41,537 nt of DNA from Clostridium sulfidigenes (GCF_000732635.1 NZ_JPMD01000019.1:1-41537), one strand, 5' to 3'; shown: positions 24,827-33,766, counted from the stretch's first letter. Numbers and translations are program-made. Notes: generated by a model from the letters alone, not told the origin.

Positions 24827-24898
24827 AGGCATCTTTAAAAAATAAATAGGTCAGAATATACTTTCCATCTTTGACTTATTATTTATTTTCAGATGCCT
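24827..24898. repeat. Long imperfect inverted repeat upstream of the flotillin gene
   Basis: AGGCATCT (24827-24834) through GTCA pairs with TGAC (24872-24875) through AGATGCCT (24891-24898). The inner AAAATAAATA/TATTTATTTT also pairs, and an 18-base loop remains. There is no T run after it. It ends about 10 bases before the flotillin ribosome site. The left arm shares TATAAGGCATCTT with 17499-17511, so it may be a dispersed small repeat. It could also act as a terminator or processing site. Confidence 0.65.
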
Positions 24899-24922
24899 AA
24901 AATAATTAGGGGGAAAGTGTAA

Positions 24923-26395
24923 ATGGGAGAACTGTTAGAAATTTTTACTGACAACTTAGGATGGATAATTCTTGCATTAGTGATTATTTGGCTTATTTGT
25001 ATTACCTGGAAGAAGGCAGCCCAAGATAAAGCTATTGTAGTTACAGGACTTAAGAGAAGGGTTATAAGTGGTAAGGGAGGATTTGTTGTTCCATTCTTCG
25101 AACAAACCAATAGATTATCACTTGAAAACATGAAGGTTGAAGTAAAGACTCATGAATCCTTAGATAGTAATGGAGTACCAATAGATACTGATGGAGTAGC
25201 TATAATAAAGGTTAAGTCAGATCCTGCAAGTGTATTATTAGCTATGGAGCAATTTAATACTGGAAAAGAAAGAGAAACTATTGAAGTAATGAAGGGAACT
25301 GTACAGGATGTACTGGAAGGTAAACTAAGAGAAATAGTTTCAAAAATGAGTATTGAAGAGATATACAAAGACAGAGAAATGTTTGCAAATGAAGTTGAAA
25401 ATGTTGCAAAGTCAGACCTTGAAAGGATGGGTCTTGAAATTAAGACCTTTACAATTAGAGACATAGACGACACTAAGGGATATCTTCAAGCACTTGGTGC
25501 TAAACAAATAGCGGAGGTTAAGAAAAATGCAGCAATAGCTGAGGCAGAAGCAAAGAGAGAAGAGATGCAAAAAACCGCAGAAGCAAAGAGACTTGGAATG
25601 GAAGCACAAATATTTGCAGAAGCTGAAATTGCTAGAGCTAATAAAGAAAAGGAATTAAAAGTTCAATCCTTTAAAGAAGAAGAGAAAAAGGCACAAGCTA
25701 AGGCAGACTTTGCTTATGAAGTTGAAAAGAATATAGTTCATAAGAAAGTTGTAGAAACCTTAAAGGATGCAGAATTATTTGAAGAACAAAGACAAACTGA
25801 TATAGCAGAGCAACAAGTACGTAAAAAAGAGAAAGAACTTGAATCTACAGTTAAAAAAGTAGCAGAAGCTGATAAATATAGAGCTGAGCAAGCAGCAGAA
25901 GCTGAGAGATTTATGATGATTAAGAGAGCTGAAGCAGAGGCTGAAACAATAAAAATTAAAGGTATGGCAGAAGCAGATGCCATAAGATTAGTAGGAGAGG
26001 CTAATGCAGATGCAATGAAGGCTGAGGCAGAGGCTATGAAGAAGAAGGCTGAAGCTTATAAGGAATATGGAGAAGCAGCTATTATTCAAATGTTAACAGA
26101 TAAGCTTCCAGAGGTAGCAAAGAATATAGCAGAGCCATTATCTAAAACTGAGAAGATGGTTATTATTGACAATGGAGGTCAAGGTGGAGCAGCTAAGGTA
26201 TCAAAGAACATAGCTAATATCATGGCTGAAGTCCCAGAAGTTATCAATTCATTAACTGGTATAGACCTTGTAGAGCTGGTAAAGGGAATAACCTTAAACA
26301 AGAAAAATGAAGATTTAGAAGATGATGAAGAAAAAACTATCATAGAACCTGAAACTATAGAATCAGAAGTAGAAGAGAGTTCTGTAATAGAATAA
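24923..26395 (+). CDS. Flotillin-like SPFH-domain membrane scaffold
   Basis: 490 residues. One N-terminal hydrophobic helix (~12-29) is followed by an SPFH/band-7 domain (~30-200; GLKRRVISGKGGFVVPFFEQ, KTHESLDSNGVPIDTDGVAI). A long Ala/Glu-rich coiled coil (~200-385, many EAEA and AEAE repeats) and an acidic tail follow. This order is that of flotillins such as FloT/YqiK, which organise fluid membrane domains and recruit membrane protein complexes. An NfeD-like partner is often adjacent but is absent here. ATG follows AGGGGGAAAG. It has its own terminator, and the inverted repeat lies just upstream. Confidence 0.93.
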   Translation: MGELLEIFTDNLGWIILALVIIWLICITWKKAAQDKAIVVTGLKRRVISGKGGFVVPFFEQTNRLSLENMKVEVKTHESLDSNGVPIDTDGVAIIKVKSDPASVLLAMEQFNTGKERETIEVMKGTVQDVLEGKLREIVSKMSIEEIYKDREMFANEVENVAKSDLERMGLEIKTFTIRDIDDTKGYLQALGAKQIAEVKKNAAIAEAEAKREEMQKTAEAKRLGMEAQIFAEAEIARANKEKELKVQSFKEEEKKAQAKADFAYEVEKNIVHKKVVETLKDAELFEEQRQTDIAEQQVRKKEKELESTVKKVAEADKYRAEQAAEAERFMMIKRAEAEAETIKIKGMAEADAIRLVGEANADAMKAEAEAMKKKAEAYKEYGEAAIIQMLTDKLPEVAKNIAEPLSKTEKMVIIDNGGQGGAAKVSKNIANIMAEVPEVINSLTGIDLVELVKGITLNKKNEDLEDDEEKTIIEPETIESEVEESSVIE

Positions 26396-26414
26396 ATATT
26401 TATACAGTAAACAG

Positions 26415-26455
26415 ACTCTAGGCTATTAAATTAATGGCCTAGAGTTTTTATTTTT
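26415..26455 (+). terminator. Terminator after the flotillin gene
   Basis: ACTCTAGGC (26415-26423) pairs with GCCTAGAGT (26437-26445), then TTTTTATTTTT. Confidence 0.9.
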
Positions 26456-26546
26456 CAATTTATCATTTTAAGCAAATGCAGAGTTTAATAAAAAGTTTAG
26501 AAGGTTCCATATAAATATGAAATTTATACCAAAAACCCTAGTTATG

Positions 26547-26575
26547 TTGACAAGGGGGGTGTACATTGCTAGAAT
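26547..26575 (+). promoter_or_regulatory. Promoter of the M23 peptidase gene
   Basis: TTGACA (26547-26552), 17 bases, TAGAAT (26570-26575) with an upstream TG. A strong-looking housekeeping promoter. Confidence 0.75.
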
Positions 26576-26630
26576 TAAAAATAGATATTGGTAAAAGTAT
26601 GGAGAAAAGGTGCCATTAGGGGGGAAAACC

Positions 26631-27824
26631 ATGAATAAAAAATTAAGATTCATAGCAGCGGTAGTTGTAAGCTGTAGTTTAATGTCATCAACAGTGTTAG
26701 CGGATGACTTATCAGATGCAAAAAGTAAATCTAAAGAAATTGAAACGCAAATTGAAAGTAATAAGGCTAAAGTATCTGAGTTAGAAGAAAACAGAGATAA
26801 CATATTAAGTGAAATTTCAGAGTTAGACAACAATATGGACAAGTTATATAGTGAGGTAAATAATTTACAAGCTCAAATTTCACAGTCAACTAATAAAATA
26901 GAAGAGCTAGAAGAAAGATCTAGTGAACTTAAAAAAGAGTTAGAAGCCAATAAAAAGGTCATGGATAAAAGACTAAGAGTTTTATATAAAAACAATGGTA
27001 CAAGCTACATAGAAATTCTACTTAGTGCCGAAGGTTTTTCAGATTTTTTTGAGAAGATAGATATAATTAATACCTTAATTTCTTTTGACAATGAAGAAAT
27101 TAATAAATTTAAGGCAAATCAAGAAGAATTAGATAAAAATATAGAGGCTTCCTCTGAAGAAAAGAAAACTTTAGAAAATGCAAAAGCTATAGTGGATGCA
27201 AATTTGGAAGAATTAAATGCTAAAAAAGATGAGAAGACAAAACTTATGGCAAAGGCAGAAAATGAATTAGGAACAGCAGAAAAGCTTCTAGCTCAAAATG
27301 AAGCAGAATCTGAAGAAATTTTAGCCAGTATAACAGCTATGGAAAAAGCTGCTAGCAGACCTTCTCGTGGAGGTTCAAGTTCTCAGTCAAATACTAAACC
27401 TTCAAATAGTGGATCATCTTCAAGTCAAGTATCTACTAATGGGATGTATTCAATAACAGGAACTAGATATGCTATAACATCTCCATTTGGATATAGAACT
27501 AGTCCAGTAGGTAGAGGGCAAGAATTTCATAAAGGAATAGATATAGGTGCTCCATATGGTGCTCCAGTGTATTCTCTTAAGGCTGGAACTGTAACTTATG
27601 CAGGATGGATGGAAGGATATGGTAATGTTGTTGTGGTAAGTCATGGAGACATTAGTACATTATACGCTCATAATTCATCTTTATCAGTAAGTGTTGGACA
27701 AACAGTAGCAGGAGGACAACAGCTATCAAACGTTGGTTCTACTGGATGGTCAACAGGCCCGCATATACATTTTGAAGTTATTAAAAATGGAACTAATATA
27801 GATCCTGCACCTTATTATTTTTAA
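26631..27824 (+). CDS. Secreted coiled-coil M23 peptidoglycan endopeptidase (EnvC/NlpD-like)
   Basis: 397 residues. A signal peptide (MNKKLRFIAAVVVSCSLMSS, cleaved near VLADD) leads into two long coiled-coil stretches (~26-115 and ~160-235). A Ser/Gly linker (~243-275) and a C-terminal M23 domain follow. Zinc ligands are His300 and Asp304 in HKGID and His380 in HIHFE; LYAHNSS supplies the other active-site His. The active site looks intact. The coiled-coil plus M23 layout is that of cell-separation or sporulation wall hydrolases controlled by a membrane partner. The start at 26631 has AGGGGGG upstream; an earlier ATG at 26610 is not preceded by a site. Confidence 0.93.
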   Translation: MNKKLRFIAAVVVSCSLMSSTVLADDLSDAKSKSKEIETQIESNKAKVSELEENRDNILSEISELDNNMDKLYSEVNNLQAQISQSTNKIEELEERSSELKKELEANKKVMDKRLRVLYKNNGTSYIEILLSAEGFSDFFEKIDIINTLISFDNEEINKFKANQEELDKNIEASSEEKKTLENAKAIVDANLEELNAKKDEKTKLMAKAENELGTAEKLLAQNEAESEEILASITAMEKAASRPSRGGSSSQSNTKPSNSGSSSSQVSTNGMYSITGTRYAITSPFGYRTSPVGRGQEFHKGIDIGAPYGAPVYSLKAGTVTYAGWMEGYGNVVVVSHGDISTLYAHNSSLSVSVGQTVAGGQQLSNVGSTGWSTGPHIHFEVIKNGTNIDPAPYYF

Positions 27825-27869
27825 TACAAATTTTTAAAATATAATAAGTTTAACATATATGTAGATAAA

Positions 27870-27915
27870 AACATCTAAGCATTGGCAAGCCACTAATGCT
27901 TAGGTGTTTTTATTT
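27870..27915 (+). terminator. Terminator after the M23 peptidase
   Basis: ACATCTAAGCATT (about 27871-27883) pairs with AATGCTTAGGTGT (about 27895-27907), then TTTTATTTT. Confidence 0.9.
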
Positions 27916-27931
27916 TGAATTTAATTTAGTG

Positions 27932-27961
27932 TTGACATAGTGTATATAAACGATATATACT
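27932..27961 (+). promoter_or_regulatory. Promoter of the ABC exporter/GntR operon
   Basis: TTGACA (27932-27937), 18 bases, TATACT (27956-27961). The leader to the first gene is about 125 bases. Confidence 0.75.
27942..27960 (+). promoter_or_regulatory. Probable GntR (YtrA-type) operator
   Basis: GTATATAAACGATATATAC is a perfect 7-5-7 inverted repeat filling the space between the -35 and -10 boxes. A YtrA-type GntR regulator is the fourth gene of this operon, so autorepression is likely. Confidence 0.65.
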
Positions 27962-28094
27962 GTTAGTATAAAGAAGCAATTTAGCTTAATTTTTTTAGAA
28001 GCACTGTACATACTGAGTATTAACGGAATTAAACAGTAGTTATAGTAAACTTAATTTTAAATTGAAATTTATAAGAATTAATGGAGGTGTTACT

Positions 28095-28958
28095 TTGTCC
28101 AATAAGATAATAGAAATAAAAAATTTGACTAAAGAATACGAAGATTTTAAGTTGGATAATATTTCATTTAGTTTAGATAGAGGATATATTATGGGCTTTA
28201 TAGGTGAAAATGGAGCAGGTAAAACAACTACTATAAAACTAATCATGAATTTACTAAAAAGAGATGAAGGCGAAATTGAAATTTTTGGTAAAGATAATAT
28301 TGACAATGAAAGAGAGATAAAGGAGCGTATAGGATTTGTTTATGATGAATGTTTTTATTATGAAAATCTCTCTATCAAAGATAATGAAAAAATAATCTCT
28401 GGTTTTTATAAAAGGTGGAATACTAAGGTCTTTGAAAATTATTTAAGAAAGTTTAACTTAAATAAAAAGCAAAAGGTAAAGGAATTATCCAAAGGAATGA
28501 AAATGAAATTTGCCATTGCGTTAGCATTAAGTCATAATGCAGAATTTTTAATACTAGATGAACCAGCTTCAGGGCTAGATCCAGTTATGAGACGTGATAT
28601 TTTAGATGTATTTCAAGAGGTTATACAAGACGAAAATGTAGGAATTTTAATTTCCAGCCATATAATTTCTGATTTAGAGAAGATATCAGATTATATAACT
28701 TATATTCAAAAGGGGAAGATAGTTTTCTCTAAAGCCACTAGTGAATTAATGGAGGAATATAAAATAATTAAAGGGGATAAGGCTCTATTAAGTAAACTTG
28801 ATGAAAAAGTTATATATGGACTAAGAGAAACACCATATGGTTTTGAAGGAATAATTAAAGATAAACACATTGAAAAGAGTATAAGGCAGAAAATTGTTAG
28901 TGAGAAGCCATCTTTAGAGGAAATTATGGTAGCTATGAATAAGGGGGTAAGAAAATAA
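28095..28958 (+). CDS. ABC exporter ATP-binding protein (first copy)
   Basis: 287 residues. Walker A GENGAGKTTTIK, signature LSKGMKMKF (a variant of LSGGQ typical of the BcrA/YtrB group), Walker B FLILDEPASGLDP and the H-loop ISSHI are all present. It powers export with the two membrane proteins encoded directly downstream. The start TTG at 28095 follows GGAGG; the longer in-frame ATG at 28062 lacks a site. The next gene's ATG comes right after its stop. The fifth gene of the operon encodes a close paralogue (about half identical by eye), so the exporter may use a mixed ATPase pair. Confidence 0.93.
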   Translation: MSNKIIEIKNLTKEYEDFKLDNISFSLDRGYIMGFIGENGAGKTTTIKLIMNLLKRDEGEIEIFGKDNIDNEREIKERIGFVYDECFYYENLSIKDNEKIISGFYKRWNTKVFENYLRKFNLNKKQKVKELSKGMKMKFAIALALSHNAEFLILDEPASGLDPVMRRDILDVFQEVIQDENVGILISSHIISDLEKISDYITYIQKGKIVFSKATSELMEEYKIIKGDKALLSKLDEKVIYGLRETPYGFEGIIKDKHIEKSIRQKIVSEKPSLEEIMVAMNKGVRK

Positions 28959-29627
28959 ATGTGGAAAATGGCCATGAGAGATTTAAGGGGAATATTTAAT
29001 CTATACAGCAACAAAAGTGGATTAATTATGATAGTAGTAGTTATATTGTTTGGAGTTGGGAATAAAGGAGCTGGCTTATTTAATTATTTTTTACTAATGG
29101 GTGGGGTAATTAGTATAGCCTTTACTGAAATGGAAGCTAGAGATAAGATTCATATTAGTATACTTAGTAGTCCTTGTAAAAGAAGTGATTATGTATTAGG
29201 TAAGTTTCTGTTTTCTATTATGTGGATAATCATAGTAACAGTAATAGGAGTACTATTAAATAATCTAATTTATATGATATATCCAGCAGAGTATTTAAAA
29301 TTGCCTCCATCTGTAATTAAAGGGACTGTTAGTTATATTCTTATATTTGTAGCTCTTTATTATTGTGTATATTTTTCATTAGGAATAAAGTTTGCAAAGA
29401 TATTTTACTTTGTTATCTTCTTTGTTATAATGGCAGGAACTTTAACAATAGGTGAGTATCTTAAAGGAGAAGCATTACCTGGGTGGTTATCTAGCATAGA
29501 AAGACTTTTAGTGATATTTCAAAGTAATACTTTAGGAAGTAACATTATATTAGTTGCACTGGTATTTGGTATTTTAGCTTTAATTGCTACTATATCAGTG
29601 GTTATTTATGAAAAGAAAGATTTTTAG
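28959..29627 (+). CDS. ABC-2-type exporter membrane protein (first)
   Basis: 222 residues with about six hydrophobic helices. The opening MWKMAMRDLRGIF is a cytoplasmic amphipathic entry typical of ABC-2 permeases paired with YtrB/BcrA-like ATPases. Helices cluster around ~25-55, ~85-110, ~125-160 and ~190-215. It begins immediately after the ATPase stop, so it should be its permease partner. The substrate is unknown; in relatives such operons respond to cell-wall-active peptides or antibiotics. Confidence 0.8.
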   Translation: MWKMAMRDLRGIFNLYSNKSGLIMIVVVILFGVGNKGAGLFNYFLLMGGVISIAFTEMEARDKIHISILSSPCKRSDYVLGKFLFSIMWIIIVTVIGVLLNNLIYMIYPAEYLKLPPSVIKGTVSYILIFVALYYCVYFSLGIKFAKIFYFVIFFVIMAGTLTIGEYLKGEALPGWLSSIERLLVIFQSNTLGSNIILVALVFGILALIATISVVIYEKKDF

Positions 29628-29638
29628 GAGGAGAATTT

Positions 29639-30307
29639 ATGGGAGCTCTTTTAAAAAAGGATTTTATAACTAGTCGATATATCTATACTATTTCTCTTTT
29701 AGTTGTAGGAATAGCATTATGTTTTGCTTCTATGTATAGCTTTGAAGCTACACTTTTGATTTATTTATTGGGAACCTTCATAGTACCATTAATAGCAAAT
29801 AAATTTACAGCCACAGATGAAATGAGAAGAAACTATGATGTAATTATTAATAGCTTTCCGGTAAGAAGAGTTGATGTAGTGATAAGTAAATTTATTTATT
29901 ATTTCATAATTTACGTTTTATGTTCATCTATACTTATGTCAATAGTATTGTTAGTTGGAAACTTTAATCAAGAAAATTTATATATAATTTATATTATCCA
30001 ATCTTTATCCTTTATATATTACTGTTTAATAATTGGGGTTACGAATTTTATATACTATAGATATGATTATAGTGTTGCTGCAAAATACTCCGCAATCATT
30101 ATTATTGCAGTTATAAATGTGCCTATAATTATTTTGAAGCTTATTGATAAGATACGCCCTAATATTTTCAAAGGAATTAGCAAGTATTTATTAGTAAGTA
30201 CAATTCCTAGAGTGTATTTAGCTATAGGTATTATTCTAATAGGAATTATAATATATTTTTTCTTTATAGTATTGTCTATAATTGGATATAGAAAGAGAGA
30301 TTTATAG
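29639..30307 (+). CDS. ABC-2-type exporter membrane protein (second)
   Basis: 222 residues, six hydrophobic helices. It starts MGALLKKDFITSRYI, the usual 'LLKKDF' opening of ABC-2 permeases. The loop ATDEMRRNYDVIINSFPVRR is a conserved cytoplasmic element of this subfamily. ATG follows TAGGAGGAG, 11 bases after the previous gene. It probably forms a heterodimer with the first permease, since the two have equal length but little visible identity. Confidence 0.85.
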   Translation: MGALLKKDFITSRYIYTISLLVVGIALCFASMYSFEATLLIYLLGTFIVPLIANKFTATDEMRRNYDVIINSFPVRRVDVVISKFIYYFIIYVLCSSILMSIVLLVGNFNQENLYIIYIIQSLSFIYYCLIIGVTNFIYYRYDYSVAAKYSAIIIIAVINVPIIILKLIDKIRPNIFKGISKYLLVSTIPRVYLAIGIILIGIIIYFFFIVLSIIGYRKRDL

Positions 30308-30352
30308 GTAGATAAAAATTTTCAGAATACATTTAAACTTGGAGGAATTTCA

Positions 30353-30733
30353 ATGAATATAATAATAAACAACTCTTCGGGAGAACCCATATATTCTCAG
30401 ATAGAAAAACAAATAAAGGACGATATTTTAACAAATAAGTTAGAGCCTAATGAGCCATTGCCATCTATACGAGGACTTGCTAAAGATCTGAGAATTAGTG
30501 TAATTACAACTAAGAGAGCTTATGATGAGCTAGAACGAGAAGGGTTTATATACACAGTTCCAGGGAAGGGATCCTTTGTAAATGTTCAAGATAAGGAACT
30601 TTTAAAAGAATCTATCATGAGAAATATGGAAGACTATCTAATTAAGGCAATAGAGGAAGGTTCTAAAGCTGGAATATCAGTAGAAGAAATCATAGAAAGT
30701 TTAAGAGTACTTGCTGAAGAATATAACCTATAG
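30353..30733 (+). CDS. GntR-family regulator, YtrA subfamily
   Basis: 126 residues. A winged helix-turn-helix (PIYSQIEKQIKDDILTNKL, LPSIRGLAKDLRISVITTKRAYDELE, GKGSFV) is followed by a short two-helix dimerisation tail, which defines the YtrA subfamily that controls adjacent ABC exporters. It lies inside the ABC operon, 45 bases after the permease, and the operon promoter carries a 7-5-7 palindrome, its probable site. ATG follows TTGGAGG. Confidence 0.93.
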   Translation: MNIIINNSSGEPIYSQIEKQIKDDILTNKLEPNEPLPSIRGLAKDLRISVITTKRAYDELEREGFIYTVPGKGSFVNVQDKELLKESIMRNMEDYLIKAIEEGSKAGISVEEIIESLRVLAEEYNL

Positions 30734-30743
30734 TAGGAGGAAT

Positions 30744-31595
30744 ATGATGGATAATATATTGCATGTGGATAATTTATGTAAAAAATATAAAAACTTTAAG
30801 TTAAATAATGTTTCTTTACAGTTGCCTAAGGGATTTATTATGGGGTTAATTGGGGAAAATGGGGCAGGTAAAACTACGTTAATAAAACTTATAATGAATT
30901 TAGTAAAGAAGGACAGTGGAGATATAAAGATATTTGATAAAGATAACGTTAAATTTGAAAGGGAAATAAAAGATAGAATAGGTTTTGTATATGATGAAGT
31001 TTGCTACTACGACCATATGTCTTTAAAAGAAAATGGCAACATGGTTTCTATGTTATATAGTAAGTGGGATAAGGATAAATTTAATTATTATTTAAATAAG
31101 TTTCAGCTTAATAAGGATAAAAAACTAAAAGAATTGTCTAAGGGTATGAGAATGAAATTTTCATTATGTATAGCTCTTAGCCATGGAGCAGAGTTTATAA
31201 TAATGGATGAACCTACTGTGGGATTAGACCCAGTGGTTAGAGCCGAAGTTTTAGAAGAACTTCAAAGTCTAATGGAAAATGAAAATATGGGGGTATTAAT
31301 ATCTACTCATATAACTTCAGACCTTGAAAGAATAGCAGATTATATTACCTTTATAAAGGATGGAAGTATTGTATTCTCAAAACCAAAGGATGAAATAATG
31401 GAATCCTACAAAATTGTTAAAGGGGATTGTAATATACTTACAAAGGAAGTTGAGAAACACTTTGAAGGCATAAGTAAAAATAGATTTGGTTTCGAAGGGT
31501 TGACATCACAAGTTGATAAAGTAAGAGAAATTTTAGGAGATAATATTGTAGTAGATAGGGCTACCATAGAGGATATAATGATTTTAAAAAAGTAA
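30744..31595 (+). CDS. ABC exporter ATP-binding protein (second, paralogous copy)
   Basis: 283 residues, with Walker A GENGAGKTTLIK, signature LSKGMRMKF and Walker B IIMDEPTVGLDP. It is a clear paralogue of the operon's first ATPase, sharing long stretches in the same order (KERIGFVYDE/KDRIGFVYDE, then ELSKGM). No permease follows; a terminator comes at once. It therefore either pairs with the first ATPase on the same permeases or serves a transporter elsewhere. ATG at 30744 follows TAGGAGG; a second ATG is directly after it. Confidence 0.92.
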   Translation: MMDNILHVDNLCKKYKNFKLNNVSLQLPKGFIMGLIGENGAGKTTLIKLIMNLVKKDSGDIKIFDKDNVKFEREIKDRIGFVYDEVCYYDHMSLKENGNMVSMLYSKWDKDKFNYYLNKFQLNKDKKLKELSKGMRMKFSLCIALSHGAEFIIMDEPTVGLDPVVRAEVLEELQSLMENENMGVLISTHITSDLERIADYITFIKDGSIVFSKPKDEIMESYKIVKGDCNILTKEVEKHFEGISKNRFGFEGLTSQVDKVREILGDNIVVDRATIEDIMILKK

Positions 31596-31625
31596 ATTGA
31601 ATATATGTAGGTTAAATATGTTATT

Positions 31626-31680
31626 TACCATGGTTTATGTATAATAAATTAATTAGTTATACATAGACCATGGTATTTTT
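31626..31680 (+). terminator. Terminator of the ABC operon
   Basis: TACCATGGTTTATGTATAA pairs with TTATACATAGACCATGGTA, ending near 31675, followed by TTTTTGTT. Confidence 0.92.
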
Positions 31681-31760
31681 GTTATATCAAATATAATTAG
31701 GTAGAATTGAAATAATAAAATAATTTCAAGAAAAATGCATGTTAAAATTATATAGACATT

Positions 31761-31775
31761 CTTCGTAGTACGAAG
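31761..31775 (+). promoter_or_regulatory. Palindrome upstream of the MATE gene
   Basis: CTTCGTAGTACGAAG is a perfect 7-1-7 palindrome about 70 bases before the MATE start and just after TATATA (possible -10). Compact palindromes like this are typical of MarR-type or similar dimeric repressors; no such regulator gene is adjacent. Confidence 0.5.
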
Positions 31776-31844
31776 TAAAATATTTATTGAGGTGTTGTAG
31801 AAATATTAATAGCATAAAATTTTATAGTGGTGGGGATTGATATT

Positions 31845-33236
31845 ATGGAGAAAAGAATAGACTTAACAGAAGGGTCTATAAGTGGAAAGCTAGTTCAATT
31901 AGCTCTTCCTATTATGGCAACTTCATTTATCCAAATGGCATACAATCTAACAGACATGCTTTGGGTTGGAAGAATAGGAAGTACAGCAGTAGCAGCAGTA
32001 GGAACAGCAGGTTTTTTTAGTAACTTAGCTGCAGCTCTTACCATGATAGCTAAGGTAGGTGCAGAGGTAAAAGTATCCCAAAGCTTGGGACGTAAAGATG
32101 AAAAAGCTACAAGAAATTATATTGTTAGTGCCCTACAAATTAATATAGTATTATCTTTAATCATGGGAATAATAATACTATTATTTAGAAGTAAGTTTTT
32201 AGCCTTTTTTCAGTTAGAAAATGTGAAAGTTATATCTATGGCAGAAACTTATCTAGCTACAATAGCTATGGGGATGGTTATAACAAATTTAATACCAGTA
32301 CTAACAGCAATATTTAATGGAGCAGGTAACAGTAAGACACCATTTATTATTAACACTGTTGGTTTAGTAGTTAATATAGTATTTGACCCAATTTTAATTT
32401 ATGGTGTGGGACCTATTCCAAAGATGGGAGTCTTAGGAGCGGCCTTAGCAACAATAGGTTCACAAAGTATAGTTGTAACTTGTTTCTTAGTATCTATTTT
32501 AAAGAGTAAAGAAAAATATTTGAAATTTACTCTATTAAAAAAACCTGATGTTAGAGCTATAAAAACTATATGTAAACTTGGAATACCTTCTGGAGTTCAA
32601 AGCGGATTATTTACTACTTTTTCTATTTTAATAGCAAGGGTAATAGCTGGATCTGGTGAAGTTGCTATAGCAGTACAAAAAGTAGGAGTTCAAATTGAAG
32701 CAATAACTTGGATGACTGCAGGTGGATTTTCAACAGCCCTTAGTTCTTTTGTAGGACAAAATTATGGAGCTAAAAAACATGATAGAATTAAGGAAGGCTA
32801 TAAAGCTACTATTTTAATAGCAGGAGTAGTTGGAATTTTAGCCACTCTAGTATTAATAATAGGAGGAAAAGGAATTTTTTCAGTATTCATAAAAGAAAAA
32901 GAAGCTATAAGGTTAGGTACAGATTATTTAAGAATCCTTGGATATTCTCAATTGTTTATGTGTATTGAAATTACAACAGTAGGAATGTTCAATGGTTTAG
33001 GACGAACATATATACCTGCAGCTGTAAGCATTATACTGACAGGACTTAGAGTTCCAGCATCTATGATATTATCATCACCAAACCTTTTAGGCATAGATGG
33101 AGTTTGGTGGAGCATTAGTATGAGTAGTGTACTTAAAGGAATAACTATTGTGATGATTCTATATTACATGACTAAAAAGAAGAATTTATTACTAGATAAT
33201 ACATCAGAAGAAAATATATCTGTAGAAGTGATTTAA
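31845..33236 (+). CDS. MATE-family multidrug/Na+ antiporter
   Basis: 463 residues, 12 hydrophobic helices in two similar halves. The start GSISGKLVQLALPIMATSFIQMAYNLTDMLWVG and the mirror region ISGVQSG..., FVGQNYGAKK are those of MATE exporters (NorM/DinF group), which expel cationic drugs in exchange for Na+ or H+. ATG at 31845 follows GGTGGGGA; an ATG at 31827 six codons earlier overlaps that site. It is monocistronic, followed by a terminator before convergent greA. The palindrome upstream suggests induction by a ligand-binding repressor. Confidence 0.93.
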   Translation: MEKRIDLTEGSISGKLVQLALPIMATSFIQMAYNLTDMLWVGRIGSTAVAAVGTAGFFSNLAAALTMIAKVGAEVKVSQSLGRKDEKATRNYIVSALQINIVLSLIMGIIILLFRSKFLAFFQLENVKVISMAETYLATIAMGMVITNLIPVLTAIFNGAGNSKTPFIINTVGLVVNIVFDPILIYGVGPIPKMGVLGAALATIGSQSIVVTCFLVSILKSKEKYLKFTLLKKPDVRAIKTICKLGIPSGVQSGLFTTFSILIARVIAGSGEVAIAVQKVGVQIEAITWMTAGGFSTALSSFVGQNYGAKKHDRIKEGYKATILIAGVVGILATLVLIIGGKGIFSVFIKEKEAIRLGTDYLRILGYSQLFMCIEITTVGMFNGLGRTYIPAAVSIILTGLRVPASMILSSPNLLGIDGVWWSISMSSVLKGITIVMILYYMTKKKNLLLDNTSEENISVEVI

Positions 33237-33249
33237 TACAAAGTAGAAG

Positions 33250-33297
33250 GCTGTGTCAAAATGAAATTTAGATTATTTTGACATAGCCACTTTTATT
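33250..33297 (+). terminator. Terminator between the MATE gene and greA
   Basis: GGCTGTGTCAAAAT (33250-33263) pairs with ATTTTGACATAGCC (33276-33289), then ACTTTTATT. Lies between convergent genes; the rightward tail is stronger. Confidence 0.8.
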
Positions 33298-33766
33298 ATT
33301 TTATCATTTGGAGCTTTTCTATGATTACACTATAAGAGCCATCTGGAGATGTAACTTCTACTTTTTCACCTAAATTTCTTTTGTATAACGCTTTTCCTAA
33401 AGGACACTCTATGCTAATTTTATTGTTAAGAGGATCTGCTTCAACGGTGGTTACCATGGTGAAATCTTCTTCCTCATCATCATCTAGAAATCTTAGGGTT
33501 ACAATTTTTCCAATACCAACCTGATTTTCTGATGTGTCATCATTTATTATTTTTGCCGTTTTAATCATTTTTTCTAGATATCCCATACGTCTATTATTGT
33601 CAGCTCTGTTCTTTTTAGCTGCTTTATACTCAAAATTTTCACTTAAGTCTCCATGAGCTCTAGCTTCTTTTAATTCTTCATTTATCTGAAATCTAACCAC
33701 ATTTTTTCTATGTTCAAGTTCATCTTTTAGAATTTGAAGTGATTTTTCAGTGAGATAGTTATACAT
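33296..33766 (-). CDS. greA: Transcription elongation factor GreA
   Basis: 156 residues. The N-terminal coiled-coil finger (TEKSLQILKDELEHRKN, then EARAHGDLSENFEYKAAKK) carries the acidic tip DLSENFEY that reaches the RNA polymerase active site to trigger cleavage of backtracked RNA. The C-terminal FKBP-like globule ends LGKALYKRNLGEKVEV and SPDGSYSVIIEKL. Length is normal. ATG is preceded by GAAGGTAGG, with TATAAT (complement of 33812-33817) further upstream. Clostridia often have more than one GreA paralogue, so this may not be the only copy. Confidence 0.92.
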   Translation of the reverse strand: MYNYLTEKSLQILKDELEHRKNVVRFQINEELKEARAHGDLSENFEYKAAKKNRADNNRRMGYLEKMIKTAKIINDDTSENQVGIGKIVTLRFLDDDEEEDFTMVTTVEADPLNNKISIECPLGKALYKRNLGEKVEVTSPDGSYSVIIEKLQMIK

